This document shows positions 8,026 to 16,764 of a stretch of 64,000 nt of DNA, one piece after another (within the stretch, counting starts at the first letter, position 1; the number at the start of each line of letters is the position of its first letter). The notes beneath the pieces are model-generated. The model ran no database searches, was not told the origin of the DNA, and saw only the letters and a program-made list of their open reading frames with translations. The position numbers and the translations under genes were made by a program. This DNA comes from Jejubacter sp036620675 (GTDB taxonomy: Bacteria; Pseudomonadota; Gammaproteobacteria; Enterobacterales; Enterobacteriaceae), in NCBI GenBank assembly GCA_036620675.1, contig JAZHEE010000011.1. One strand, 5' to 3'.

Positions 8026-8391
8026 TTAACCGGCAACAGCGGCTGCCGGGTACAGGGTGATATACAGATAACCGCAACTGCCCCGGGTATCGGCGTCGCA
8101 GACCAGGCCATTCAGGTGCAGCGTGACCTGTCCCTGACCGCGGGGATTCAGCTCACCGCACAGCAGCTTCTGCTCCAGCTGTTTCATCAGCAGTGGGAAA
8201 GCCTGCTCCAGACGCGGGGCATCGTCATCCCTGAAGGTGCCGGTGAATCCGGCCCGGTCAGCCAGGAAATGCAGTCGGTGGCCTTCCTGGACCAGACGGG
8301 CACCAAAACGCGGCGTGATATCGCTGTGCAGCCCCCATTCCGGGCAGGAGTTATTCTCCGGTGAGGTACCGGATATGGATTGAGAGTTCAC
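8026..8391 (-). CDS. cbeA: CbeA/YeeU-type antitoxin
   Basis: 121 aa, GTG start at 8391 with AGG upstream. Characteristic WGLHSDITPRFGARLVQEGHRLHFLADRAGF, LEQAFPLLMKQLEQKL, CGELNPR and DTRGSCGYLYITLYP segments of the YeeU family. In the type IV mode, CbeA does not bind CbtA but bundles the cytoskeletal targets FtsZ and MreB and so counters the toxin. Sits in the usual order yeeT-cbeA-cbtA. Confidence 0.9.
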   Translation of the reverse strand: MNSQSISGTSPENNSCPEWGLHSDITPRFGARLVQEGHRLHFLADRAGFTGTFRDDDAPRLEQAFPLLMKQLEQKLLCGELNPRGQGQVTLHLNGLVCDADTRGSCGYLYITLYPAAAVAG

Positions 8392-8438
8392 GGGAAATAC
8401 CTGTTATGTGTGGTACCGGAACGGTACGGTGGATGTGA

Positions 8439-8660
8439 TTAGTTCAGGGTGACGCTACGAATAACGACATACGGGCCATTGCGGTCCTGATAACGTTCGG
8501 CAAAGACCGCCAGCACGCCGGGAATATCCTGTACCTCCTGACCGTACCAGTGGCAGACGCTGCCGGACCAGCGATACCTGCCGGTGCAGAAGCGAAACAG
8601 CCGGGATGCAGGATGCTGGCGGTATATCACCATGGCCTGGCGTTTACTGATGATTTTCAC
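8439..8660 (-). CDS. yeeT: YeeT-like DUF987 protein
   Basis: 73 aa small island protein of the DUF987 family: KIISKRQAMVIYRQHPASRL, FCTGRYRW, EVQDIPGVLAVFAER, SVTLN at the C-terminus. The start is the GTG at 8660, five nt after AGGAGG; it lies inside the end of radC (17-bp overlap), showing translational coupling. Function unknown; always found between radC-like and cbeA genes in CP4-type elements. Confidence 0.85.
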   Translation of the reverse strand: MKIISKRQAMVIYRQHPASRLFRFCTGRYRWSGSVCHWYGQEVQDIPGVLAVFAERYQDRNGPYVVIRSVTLN

Positions 8661-9153
8661 CGGTTCCTCCTGACAGCCAGCCCCGTTCAGCGAACGAGAC
8701 GATGTCCATTCCACCCACCACCAGATGGTCCAGCAGACGGATATCGACCAGCATCAGTGCCTCCTTCAGCCGCAGCGTTATCAGCCGGTCTGTCTTACTC
8801 GGCTCAGCGCTTCCGGAGGGATGGTTATGTGCCAGTATGGCGGCAGCGGCATTGTGCCGGAGGCCGGACTTCACCACTTCACGGGCATGCACTTCGGTGC
8901 TGTTGATGGTGCCCTTAAACAGAGTTTCACGGGCAATCAGGCGGTGCTGGTTATCGAGCCACAGCAGCGTAAACTCCTCACGCTCCAGCAGGCACATCTG
9001 CAGACGCAGCCAGTCACGTACCGCACTGGTGGAGGTGAAGGCGACACCGGGCTCCCGCAATTGTTGCTCCAGCAGGGTCAGCGCCCGGCGGATGGTGCGC
9101 TGTGCGGCAGGCGTCATTCCGGTACTGACCGGTGAAACAGTTTCCGTATTCAT
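8644..9153 (-). CDS. RadC/YeeS-family JAMM protein
   Basis: 169 aa, start ATG at 9153 after TGAGGAG. RadC/MPN(+) domain with the metal-site pattern E (in NSTEVHAREVV), HxH (HNHPSGSAEPSKTD) and the distal Asp. Island copies such as YeeS and YkfG are shorter than chromosomal RadC and lack the N-terminal helix-hairpin-helix region, as here. Despite the name, a role in DNA repair is not proven. First of a coupled run radC-yeeT-cbeA-cbtA. Confidence 0.85.
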   Translation of the reverse strand: MNTETVSPVSTGMTPAAQRTIRRALTLLEQQLREPGVAFTSTSAVRDWLRLQMCLLEREEFTLLWLDNQHRLIARETLFKGTINSTEVHAREVVKSGLRHNAAAAILAHNHPSGSAEPSKTDRLITLRLKEALMLVDIRLLDHLVVGGMDIVSFAERGWLSGGTGENHQ

Positions 9154-9204
9154 GGCGAAGCTCCTCAGTCGATGATGTGCATAATGGCACGGCATTCCGC
9201 GTGG

Positions 9205-9603
9205 CTAAGCGCATACCAGCCGGGTGAAGAACTCCGGCAGGGACGATTTCAGCGGGGCATGCCAGATAAGACAGGGAGAAGACTCTGACTCATCCATCAG
9301 CAGCGCCATCAGCTCTTTATCCTGCCCGGGGATGATCCGGGCAATGCCGGTGTTGCGTATAAAAGAAAATGCACCCGGAGAGTGATCCCGGAGCATGTTT
9401 TCAGCCAGTCGGTAACGGCCATGATTGTTTTCAATGTCCAGATGAACCAGTCTCTGGTGTAAATCCCGCTGCAGGGTGCGTTCCGAGACACCAAATTCCT
9501 CGGCCAGCGTCCTGAGCTGTAATGATTCTCCCGCCAGTAACCGACTGATAATGACTGACAGCCGGACGGCCAGCCGGTCATAGCGGGAATCCTGCTCTTT
9601 CAT
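9205..9603 (-). CDS. truncated HTH/WYL-type regulator
   Basis: 132 aa, ATG at 9603 with GGAGG 10 nt upstream. The N-terminal helix-turn-helix (LRTLAEEFGVSERTLQRDLHQRL, about residues 31-53) is like YfjR/YafY-type regulators of CP4 prophages, which are about 230 aa and carry a C-terminal WYL domain. Here the chain ends shortly after the start of that domain. Genes usually found between such a regulator and radC in these islands are missing, so a deletion probably removed both the regulator end and those genes. It may still bind DNA. Confidence 0.65.
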   Translation of the reverse strand: MKEQDSRYDRLAVRLSVIISRLLAGESLQLRTLAEEFGVSERTLQRDLHQRLVHLDIENNHGRYRLAENMLRDHSPGAFSFIRNTGIARIIPGQDKELMALLMDESESSPCLIWHAPLKSSLPEFFTRLVCA

Positions 9604-9819
9604 GGTGGTGGCACCTCCATGTGTGTTGAATATGTCGATATTTCATAAGGTTATTATGACGTAAAGGGATGACACGTTATGTCGCGGGAAAGTGCGGGAG
9701 GTGATAAAAAGTGGAGGCTCTGGAAAATAAACTAATGCCTTGATTAAGATAATGTTTATCTGTCGGTTGAAAGCCTTTCCGGAATTCTGCTGACATATCC
9801 TGACGCTTCCATTCGCGGC

Positions 9820-10710
9820 TCAGCCAAAAAGGCGGTCCCACAGAGAACCGGCGAGCCTGATAAGCTTTCTGCGCAGTCGCTTCAGAATCCGGGCCAGACC
9901 TGAAGGCAGGAAAAGCGGCTCTGTAACGGCATCAAAGGCATGACCGGCAATGGACATAAAGTCCTTTCGTGCTTTGGTCCGGCTGTCATCGGTGCGGTTT
10001 TCTGTCTTAATTTGTCGGTAAACCTGGCTGCTTGCCTGTGCAGGAAGCGCGTGAATCATCAGCTCAACAAAAGCAGGCAGGTTGTGGCCGGTATGGGCAG
10101 ATACCGCCATCACGGGAAAAGAGGACGGAAACCGGGATGCGGCCTGGGTTATCAGAGTGGCGACTTTCGCTGCCGGAATACCATTCGGTGAATCGCTGTC
10201 GCAGCTGTCAGACGAGAAGCGATCAACCTGGCTCAGCACAAACAGGAAACGGCCTGGATCGGCCCCACAGGCCATTAATTCCCGGTGGGTACTGATATCC
10301 TGGGCTCGGGCGCGATCGTCTGCTCTCAGTACCCAGATAATCAGATCCAGCTCGTTCAGCAGGCTGTGGTACAGGGAACGGTATTCGACATCATATTCCG
10401 GCGTCTCTCCCACGCCGGGTAGATCAACCAGTGTCACCGTCCGTTCGCCCACGGACAGAGCCAGTCGCTGTGGCGTTCGGGTGCAGGCCAGCAGATCGCT
10501 GGTCAGGCATACCTGATCCTGAAAAATCGCGTTGCAGAGCGAACTTTTACCAGCACCACTTTTGCCCATAATGCCAATAACGGGCTCATAGTGAATGCTC
10601 TGCTGAAGGTAGGTCTGGATTTGTTCTGCCATAGCGGGAGGAAACAGGCGGAGGCAGGGCCGCAGCACTCCGGCAGCAGCCTGCCGGATATCATCGGGGG
10701 TATCAGACAT
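9820..10710 (-). CDS. YfjP/YkfA-type GTPase
   Basis: 296 aa P-loop GTPase of the HSR1/Era-like group found in CP4-57-type islands. G1 is GKSGAGKSS (49-57), G3 is DLPGVGE (96-102), and a G4-like SQVD follows. C-terminal region is basic and rich in Leu, ending LAGSLWDRLFG, possibly membrane-associating. AAGGAG lies 6 nt before the ATG. Role unknown; often near AlpA, DUF3987 and YeeTUV genes. Complete length. Confidence 0.85.
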   Translation of the reverse strand: MSDTPDDIRQAAAGVLRPCLRLFPPAMAEQIQTYLQQSIHYEPVIGIMGKSGAGKSSLCNAIFQDQVCLTSDLLACTRTPQRLALSVGERTVTLVDLPGVGETPEYDVEYRSLYHSLLNELDLIIWVLRADDRARAQDISTHRELMACGADPGRFLFVLSQVDRFSSDSCDSDSPNGIPAAKVATLITQAASRFPSSFPVMAVSAHTGHNLPAFVELMIHALPAQASSQVYRQIKTENRTDDSRTKARKDFMSIAGHAFDAVTEPLFLPSGLARILKRLRRKLIRLAGSLWDRLFG

Positions 10711-10829
10711 GATGACTCCTTGTGAAAAACAGACTCCGGGAACTGGATTCCCGGCATTTCACATGAGTAATATAGGTGTGAGATTTTTTGGAATTTACTG
10801 GGGCGTACAGCGCCAGAGTCGTGAGACTA

Positions 10830-12134
10830 TCACAGAAGCTCCGGGGAGGAGCCTTCAGGCAAACAGATATCCAGCGGAGTGCCCGAAAGGAGAGACAAGT
10901 CATCTGAGCTCATAGCTTTCTTTACGGGGTTATAGAAAGGTATTGTGGATATTCTCTCTCTTCCTGAGTCGAAGCTGATGCAATTGAGCACATCAGGCTC
11001 CTTTCCAACATCAATGACTGATTTTGAATAAAAAACGTTATAGAATTTGACAACGCTCTTCCGATCCGTTAATTCAATCTCAAAATTCTCCTTTAAATAT
11101 CTGCGCAACAGGAGATACATGATTTTCAGATATCGGTTGTGAGTTCGTGATTTAAAATAACGGCGCGGGTGCTCTTCAAAAAAACAATAAAACAGTTGGT
11201 GAATCCGCATCATAATACCATCCGGATCACCGGAAAGTATGGCGTCAAACCCTGCGATCGCCAGTAACTCCAGATACAGAGGGTAATGGTGCGAGAAGAG
11301 GGATTTAATGTCTCCCAGACATATAGCCATATCACAATACCCAAGCCGCCATAGTTCGCAATGTAACAACGTAAAGAATGGCATTTCTTCCTGTATTCCA
11401 CGAAACGTAATCGGCCTTGGTACATTTCCATAAAAGCGTTTTGCGGGAATGATTTCTTGCAGGGCATCCATAACCACCTGTTGCCCATGCAGGGCGACAA
11501 GAGTATCGAAAAGGCTTCTTTCAATCAAGATCTTTCCATTTTTGGCTCTTATACCTGAAAATCCGTTACTCTGAAAAGGGATCTGATCATTATTCTTCCG
11601 GTTAATAAATCTGGGGCCAATAATAATGTTTCTTCCGGTATTTTCCCCTCCTTTCCCATTGGGATATAAATGACAGAGTTCAAGGGGTATCAACGGAACA
11701 GGCTTAAGAGGTCCTTCATAACCGTCATATGCAGGTATTGCATAGCTCCGCTGGTAACCTGCTTTATGCACATACAGACTGTAGAGTATAGTCAGATCTT
11801 TCATTTCATTAATTGATCCTAACATAAGGGGATTACGTTTGATGCTGTTCCCAATATTTCTCCAGTACGATGAGGCCAGAATACTGTCAAGTTGATTGCT
11901 ATCAAGCTTACGTGAAGCCTTCTGTCGACACCGTGCACTACAGTATTTTTCATTCCTTGTTCCACCCAGGTTATTCTGGCAGGACTCATACGCACATTTG
12001 GTATTGAGTCGTCTATTCCGGTTTGACTGGTTAAACAAAAAGACAGCATAATGCCTTTCACATAACCGTTCTTTCAATGCTGCTCTGTTCCTGAATACAG
12101 GGTTATTACACCCATCTCTTCTACACTTTGCCAT
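10830..12134 (-). CDS. hypothetical protein with Cys/His clusters and HNH-like segment
   Basis: 434 aa, not recognised. Residues 1-70 hold two zinc-finger-like clusters: C4, C9 with CxxH near 25-28, and a CxxxxC...CxxxC set near 48-69. Near residue 155 the segment ELCHLYPNGKGGENTGRNIIIGPRFINRKNN has the H...GG...N...N spacing seen in HNH/His-Me finger nucleases; this is a suggestion, not a proven match. The rest is helical and rich in Leu/Tyr. Stands between the GTPase and the DUF3987 gene in the island, on the same strand. AT-richer than the T6SS genes. Confidence 0.6.
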   Translation of the reverse strand: MAKCRRDGCNNPVFRNRAALKERLCERHYAVFLFNQSNRNRRLNTKCAYESCQNNLGGTRNEKYCSARCRQKASRKLDSNQLDSILASSYWRNIGNSIKRNPLMLGSINEMKDLTILYSLYVHKAGYQRSYAIPAYDGYEGPLKPVPLIPLELCHLYPNGKGGENTGRNIIIGPRFINRKNNDQIPFQSNGFSGIRAKNGKILIERSLFDTLVALHGQQVVMDALQEIIPAKRFYGNVPRPITFRGIQEEMPFFTLLHCELWRLGYCDMAICLGDIKSLFSHHYPLYLELLAIAGFDAILSGDPDGIMMRIHQLFYCFFEEHPRRYFKSRTHNRYLKIMYLLLRRYLKENFEIELTDRKSVVKFYNVFYSKSVIDVGKEPDVLNCISFDSGRERISTIPFYNPVKKAMSSDDLSLLSGTPLDICLPEGSSPELL

Positions 12135-12598
12135 GATTCAATCTCTTACTGTTAGACATACTCCAGAATGAATAGATGATATGAAATTATTATTCAGCTG
12201 ATATATATTACGTATAATTACCTTAATGAATAAAGAACACCTAGGGCAGTAACAACCTCCTGACGAACAAATTAAAGACAATATGATAAATATCCACCCG
12301 GAGGTTGTCGTTAAAACGGGGTGAATAAAAATCCAAAACAATGGCATGTTTATTCACGTTTTGACGTTATGCAACTCTCTTCATGATTCTCCTTAAACAC
12401 ATAAAACCTGAGTGTTCTTCAATCAAAAAAAAAGAAACACTCATACACTCCGTGATTTCCGCTACTCATTAGCGAAAATCACGTTCTGGCACGGATGAAA
12501 AAATATTTTTCGCTCAAAAAATACACACCCAGGATTTATAAACAGGACACATCAAACGCATAAACATGCATGGTTACATTCCTGGAAAAATTATTCTG
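12135..12598. other. AT-rich gap with hairpin
   Basis: 464 bp without a convincing gene. CGTGATTTCCGCTA (12451-12464) and TAGCGAAAATCACG (12470-12483) form a 14-bp stem with one G-U-type mismatch; read on the minus strand it is followed 17 nt later by a run of nine T, fitting a terminator of the DUF3987 gene. The left part should hold the promoter of the next minus-strand gene. Confidence 0.5.
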
Positions 12599-14182
12599 TC
12601 AAGGAATAAATACTAAGTTGGGTAAATCCAACTCAATAAATTCTGATGTTTTCATTTCAGGCATAATCTCTACATATCCTGAATAAAACTGGTTTGTAAA
12701 GTTACTGAGGCCCTCAAAGACCCCCAACCGATTCGGCAGATTAATATAAACAGTACCTCCTGCTATGTTTTGATACAAACAGATTTTTCTTTGCCAGTAC
12801 AGTTGTCCCAAAATCCTGTTTACCATATTTGCGCTCCTGAGACGATTTGGCCCTCGTTTCAGAAGTTCTGATTTCTCTATAACTGGCATCCCATTCTGAG
12901 CCATTTTGTTATAAATCCAATAATAGACTTCAAGGACATCCTCCCTGAATTGATAAAGCTTTGAATCATGAAAAAATATAGCACTGGCTTGTTGCATATA
13001 CCACTCAATAATAGTGTAGGCGGATTCAATTTCCGCCAGTGATATTTCTTCACTGTCCTCTCCATTGAAATGATGAAATATTGTGGCAAGTCGCAATGCG
13101 TTAGCACCAGATTTCAATGCTATATCCCTGATGTGTTCCCATTCACCCCCTTCAGAAATCAGCTGCTTCATTTTATAGCGTTTTTCGCCCATGAATGAGG
13201 CAGCCTGTAAACTAAGCTTTAACTGTTTCCTGTCAGAAATACCATAATGAAAGCGCCTTTTTGCTTCTTCCAGCAGCGTCCTGACCCGGTTATTAAACTT
13301 ATCCAGTGACGATTTTAGCCAGTCAGGATCTTTATTGTTGAATGCTATTGTGGCAGTGTGATCAACCCTGGCCATAAGAAAACGGGCAAGAAATCCACTA
13401 TTTCTCCCGCTCGTATTATGTTTCTTTAAATACTCTTCAAAAACACCAGGTTGAACCATCATACAAAACATCAGCCGAACCGACATTTCACAATCAACAC
13501 CATCACGATGGAAATTATAATTCCCCCCATCCCAACCGACATTGAAAATTCCAGGGTCGTTTTTTAACCGGGATTTTAAGAAAGTAATGCCCTCCTCTAA
13601 AATAATACCAGCTTCAGGATTATCATTAAGCCTTTTCAGAAACTCACCGCGTGATATATCCTGATAAATGAACTTAAAAGGAACGGGCTTTTGCGGCTTG
13701 TTTCTGTAATGTTCTTCCAGTTCCTGTTGTTCCTCCTCACCACTCAGGTTATGATTTTTTGCCTGACGTAAATTTCTGGCCAGACCTTTTCTTATCTCCT
13801 CCTAGGATGCCTGCGCTATATTGAACTCTTTGACTAACTTCTGATACTCCTTATTGATATCAGAAGAAGTATCATAAAAAACCCGTGCGACAGACTCTAA
13901 TACCGTTGATTTTCCCATGCCAGAGTCAGCAATTACCATCATATATAGTGAAGCTGGCTCCGGTATATCAGTGTGGGTTGGAATGACCTCAACCAACGAC
14001 AGACAAGCCAGAGAAGCTGCAGCGATGAAGATACTGGCAGCCATCTCAGCCGGAGCTTCTTTACTAATACAGGTTGCAACAACTGCATCATGAAATAAAG
14101 GAGGAAGACATTTTACGGGAAAGGATGACGCCTTATATATATCAGACGCCTCCTTCGACAGTATCGGTAGAAGACTGTTCAT
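12599..14182 (-). pseudogene. DUF3987 protein broken by one amber codon
   Basis: A 528-codon frame that is open throughout except for a single TAG at 13804-13802 (codon 127). The N-terminal piece (126 aa) has a Walker A motif ADSGMGKST near residue 93; the C-terminal piece is a DUF3987/YfjI-like primase-helicase-type protein of CP4-57-like elements. I translated 13801-13487 by hand and found no other stop or frameshift, so the break is one base change or a read-through site. A separate internal ATG at 13486 could start a 295-aa fragment. Follows the alpA-like gene. Confidence 0.8.
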
Positions 14183-14214
14183 GCTAATTTACTCCATATT
14201 GTTAAAGAGCCGGG

Positions 14215-14246
14215 GATTATGTCTACTGGAAACAGTAGACATAATC
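14215..14246. promoter_or_regulatory. 14-bp perfect hairpin with GAAA loop
   Basis: GATTATGTCTACTG / CAGTAGACATAATC around the tetraloop GAAA, in the leader between the alpA-like gene and the DUF3987 gene, 33 bp before the latter's ATG. Candidate attenuator or operator; no T-run follows. Confidence 0.65.
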
Positions 14247-14358
14247 ATCCCTTCACGCTATTTACGTGATAAAAAGTGTTGTAGATTTTAAAAAAACTGA
14301 TTAGTTAAATATCTCTGCCGGACACAACTAAAAAATTGTTGTGCCGCCGCAAAGTGCT

Positions 14359-14763
14359 TTAACTTTCATTCCGTCGTTCTTCTCTCTCATTGAGCCATTG
14401 CTCGTAATCACTTTTACGCCATCGACTGGCCCTGCCCAGCTTCATTGGGCGGGGGAACATACCCCTCTTAATGAGAGAATAAAAATATTTGTCACTTAAT
14501 CCACTATGAGCAGATATGTCTTTCATACTCAGCAAAACATCATCTCCCGGGGAGAATCGGGGTGGTTTTTCTGCATTCGGAAGAGCCTGTTGCTCTGATG
14601 ATGGAGTTACAGCTGAGGCATGCTCCCTCACTTCCGCTCGCTGTGTTGCTGCCCAGGGATTGTATGCCCTGTTCCCCTGATGGATATGGGGGCGTCGGCG
14701 AGTCAGTAATTGCTTTGTATGGCTGATTGAAATTTCAACAGAACCATCTTTTTTATCTTTCAT
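14359..14763 (-). CDS. alpA: AlpA-family excisionase/regulator
   Basis: 134 aa from the ATG at 14763 (AAGG 8 nt upstream); an ATG 18 codons earlier is also open. The C-terminal 60 residues are an AlpA/MerR-like winged helix: LSMKDISAHSGLSDKYFYSLIKRGMFPRPMKLGRASRWRKSDYEQWLNER. E. coli AlpA is about 70 aa and activates the intA integrase gene of CP4-57; this one has an extra basic, low-complexity N-terminal half of unknown use. No integrase gene is in the window. Heads the minus-strand island genes and is divergent from the 423-aa hypothetical gene. Confidence 0.8.
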   Translation of the reverse strand: MKDKKDGSVEISISHTKQLLTRRRPHIHQGNRAYNPWAATQRAEVREHASAVTPSSEQQALPNAEKPPRFSPGDDVLLSMKDISAHSGLSDKYFYSLIKRGMFPRPMKLGRASRWRKSDYEQWLNEREERRNES

Positions 14764-14892
14764 ATTCAAAACCTTAGTAACTATGTGGTCAGTGAGCGAG
14801 TTTTTGCTACGGACCATATATTAACCCCAGGGCTTGTTTTCTTAAACGGCTTTGATTAGCCTACCATTTTTTGAAACAATTAAGATAAAAAG

Positions 14893-16164
14893 ATGCCACA
14901 ACTCTCTCTTGAAAAAAAAGCTGTGATGGACGTACTAAACTTCCTGCATGTAAATGAAGTGCTTACCTCATTTTTCATTAGTGGGGATGACAAAAAAACT
15001 TACGATACAATATCATCCCTGGTAAATAAGACATCCCTAAGCCGTTATATTAATGAAATAGATATTCTGATTTATAACCATTATCTTTTTTGCGCCCTTG
15101 AAATAGCATTAAGTGAAAATTTCTTTACTTACATTAATGATTCTCAGGAAGATTGTGATAGTTTAAAAGTAGGGAAATATGAAATAGAATGCTCACTAGC
15201 CCTCTTGTGTACACTTGCAAAAAACAATGGAGTAAACGAGGATTATTTTATATCAGATCTAATGGAACTATTATCGGATAATTTCATATCAAATTTAAAT
15301 CCTGCAATTAAATTTAAATTGGCCTCAATGCTAAATAGTTTTAATCATCCTTATGAATCCATTCGTTTTTATTGCCACATGAATAATCATGGAGTACTGA
15401 AATCCAAAAAATACAACTCAAAAGAAAAGCCAGAAAATAATAAAGAATTGCACTTAAGCTTCATAAGAGTGGGGCTTATGATGGAATTTGAAATGCTCAG
15501 AAATAGCGCGGAGTTTATTTATTCACCTAAAAACACAAAAAAACTAATAATATCCCCCCCACAAAAAGAAGCGACATCAGGTCAACGTCGCATTGCCGCC
15601 AATTATTATAAAAAGATTATTGATTCATTGTTTATGGACGGCACTATTTTCACTTGCTTTATGGCTAAAAAAACGGAACCATCATATTCAAATGTTTTTT
15701 TACACAACGTTGGATTATATTTTCCGCATAAAAGAATTTTCAATGGTACAATGGCTGCATGGCCCGGTATCTGGGGGGCATTTTTGACTAAATCCATCCA
15801 CGATAAAAGACCTGAATTGCCTATATACCATGAAAAACGAAAACATAAAAAACCAGAAAGCTATAAACAACATAAAAATAACACAGGCAAGGAACGAGAT
15901 ACCAATATCATTTGTGAGAAGGTAAAAAAAGAGCTAAATAAACATGGTATTACAGTAATGGAACGCACTATCTACATGAAATACAGAACTATTTTCCTCG
16001 ATGAATATGAAAAGATAAAAAAATACCATCAACAGATAGAAGAGTTACCCTGTACTTTAAAATGGAATTACACTGACGTTATTTATAATGAGATTTGTGA
16101 TATATCCATAAATGAAGGAGAATTAATTACGCCTGATAAAATTTCTGGTATTTTTACACAATAA
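14893..16164 (+). CDS. AT-rich hypothetical protein
   Basis: 423 aa, not recognised. The start ATG at 14893 follows AAGATAAAAAG. Two parts: residues 1-200 are acidic and helix-rich (SLEKKAVMDVLNFLHVNEVLTSFFI...), and residues 215-420 are basic with a Lys-rich stretch (HEKRKHKKPESYKQHKNN) and a C-terminal IKKYHQQIEELP segment. No signal peptide, membrane segment or known catalytic motif. Base composition is markedly more AT-rich than all neighbours, a sign of separate transfer. Only plus-strand gene of the island remnant and flanked by a strong hairpin terminator; possible accessory (defence or regulator) cargo, function unknown. Confidence 0.65.
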   Translation: MPQLSLEKKAVMDVLNFLHVNEVLTSFFISGDDKKTYDTISSLVNKTSLSRYINEIDILIYNHYLFCALEIALSENFFTYINDSQEDCDSLKVGKYEIECSLALLCTLAKNNGVNEDYFISDLMELLSDNFISNLNPAIKFKLASMLNSFNHPYESIRFYCHMNNHGVLKSKKYNSKEKPENNKELHLSFIRVGLMMEFEMLRNSAEFIYSPKNTKKLIISPPQKEATSGQRRIAANYYKKIIDSLFMDGTIFTCFMAKKTEPSYSNVFLHNVGLYFPHKRIFNGTMAAWPGIWGAFLTKSIHDKRPELPIYHEKRKHKKPESYKQHKNNTGKERDTNIICEKVKKELNKHGITVMERTIYMKYRTIFLDEYEKIKKYHQQIEELPCTLKWNYTDVIYNEICDISINEGELITPDKISGIFTQ

Positions 16165-16175
16165 CTATTGAGCAA

Positions 16176-16207
16176 GATATCATAAACGGGCCTCCGTTTA
16201 TGATATC
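16176..16207. terminator. bidirectional hairpin, 14-bp stem
   Basis: GATATCATAAACGG / CCGTTTATGATATC with loop GCCT, between convergent genes. Perfect stem but weak T-tracts on both sides. Confidence 0.65.
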
Positions 16208-16228
16208 AATGGCCCATTTTACCGATAG

Positions 16229-16579
16229 TTATTCTTTCTTATATTTTACAGACAGTGTCTTTTTTATATAATTCTTTCCGATCTCGTAATCCGGATTCCA
16301 GGTCGCCAGATTGTGAACACCGATAGCTACAGCACTTGCAGCACCGAATATTACTGTGGGAGACCATAGTGAACTTGCCACAGCGGTACTTCTGAACTCC
16401 GTATAAACGCGACAGGTCAGTTTTTTCTCCTGATGCTCTATGGCATGCTCTATCAACTTTACCGTTTCAGAAATATCCATTACGTTAAAAACCGCAAAAC
16501 TCCTCCTGTAAAAGATAAGCTCATCCAGCTTTTCCTTTGTCAGTTCATCCGCATTAAATGACTCTATCTGAACAGACAT
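16229..16579 (-). CDS. small hypothetical membrane protein
   Basis: 116 aa, good ribosome site GAGGGCG before the ATG. A soluble N-terminal part (IEHAIEHQEKKLTCRVYTEF) is followed by one hydrophobic segment (about residues 66-90, VASSLWSPTVIFGAASAVAIGVHNLA) and a short Lys-rich tail, suggesting one inner-membrane span with cytoplasmic ends or a peripheral hairpin. I do not recognise the family. It lies between the island remnant and the T6SS. An immunity or superinfection role is conceivable but unsupported. Confidence 0.6.
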   Translation of the reverse strand: MSVQIESFNADELTKEKLDELIFYRRSFAVFNVMDISETVKLIEHAIEHQEKKLTCRVYTEFRSTAVASSLWSPTVIFGAASAVAIGVHNLATWNPDYEIGKNYIKKTLSVKYKKE

Positions 16580-16764
16580 AACGCCCTCTTAAATCTACCA
16601 GTCTCGCGTTCTATCTTAACAATAGTGTCTGACAGGCTATGTCACTGGAAAATAGAATTTATCGTGTCAGAAAACCCATTTTTACGATAACTTCATGAGC
16701 AACGGACATAACCTGTCATTTAAGTCATACAAATGTCAGTGCAGGGAACAGGAGCTCCCCATAT

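Noticed and set aside
12138..12347. Open frame of 69 codons on the minus strand in the AT-rich gap
   Set aside because: No ribosome site, odd composition and no recognisable protein features.
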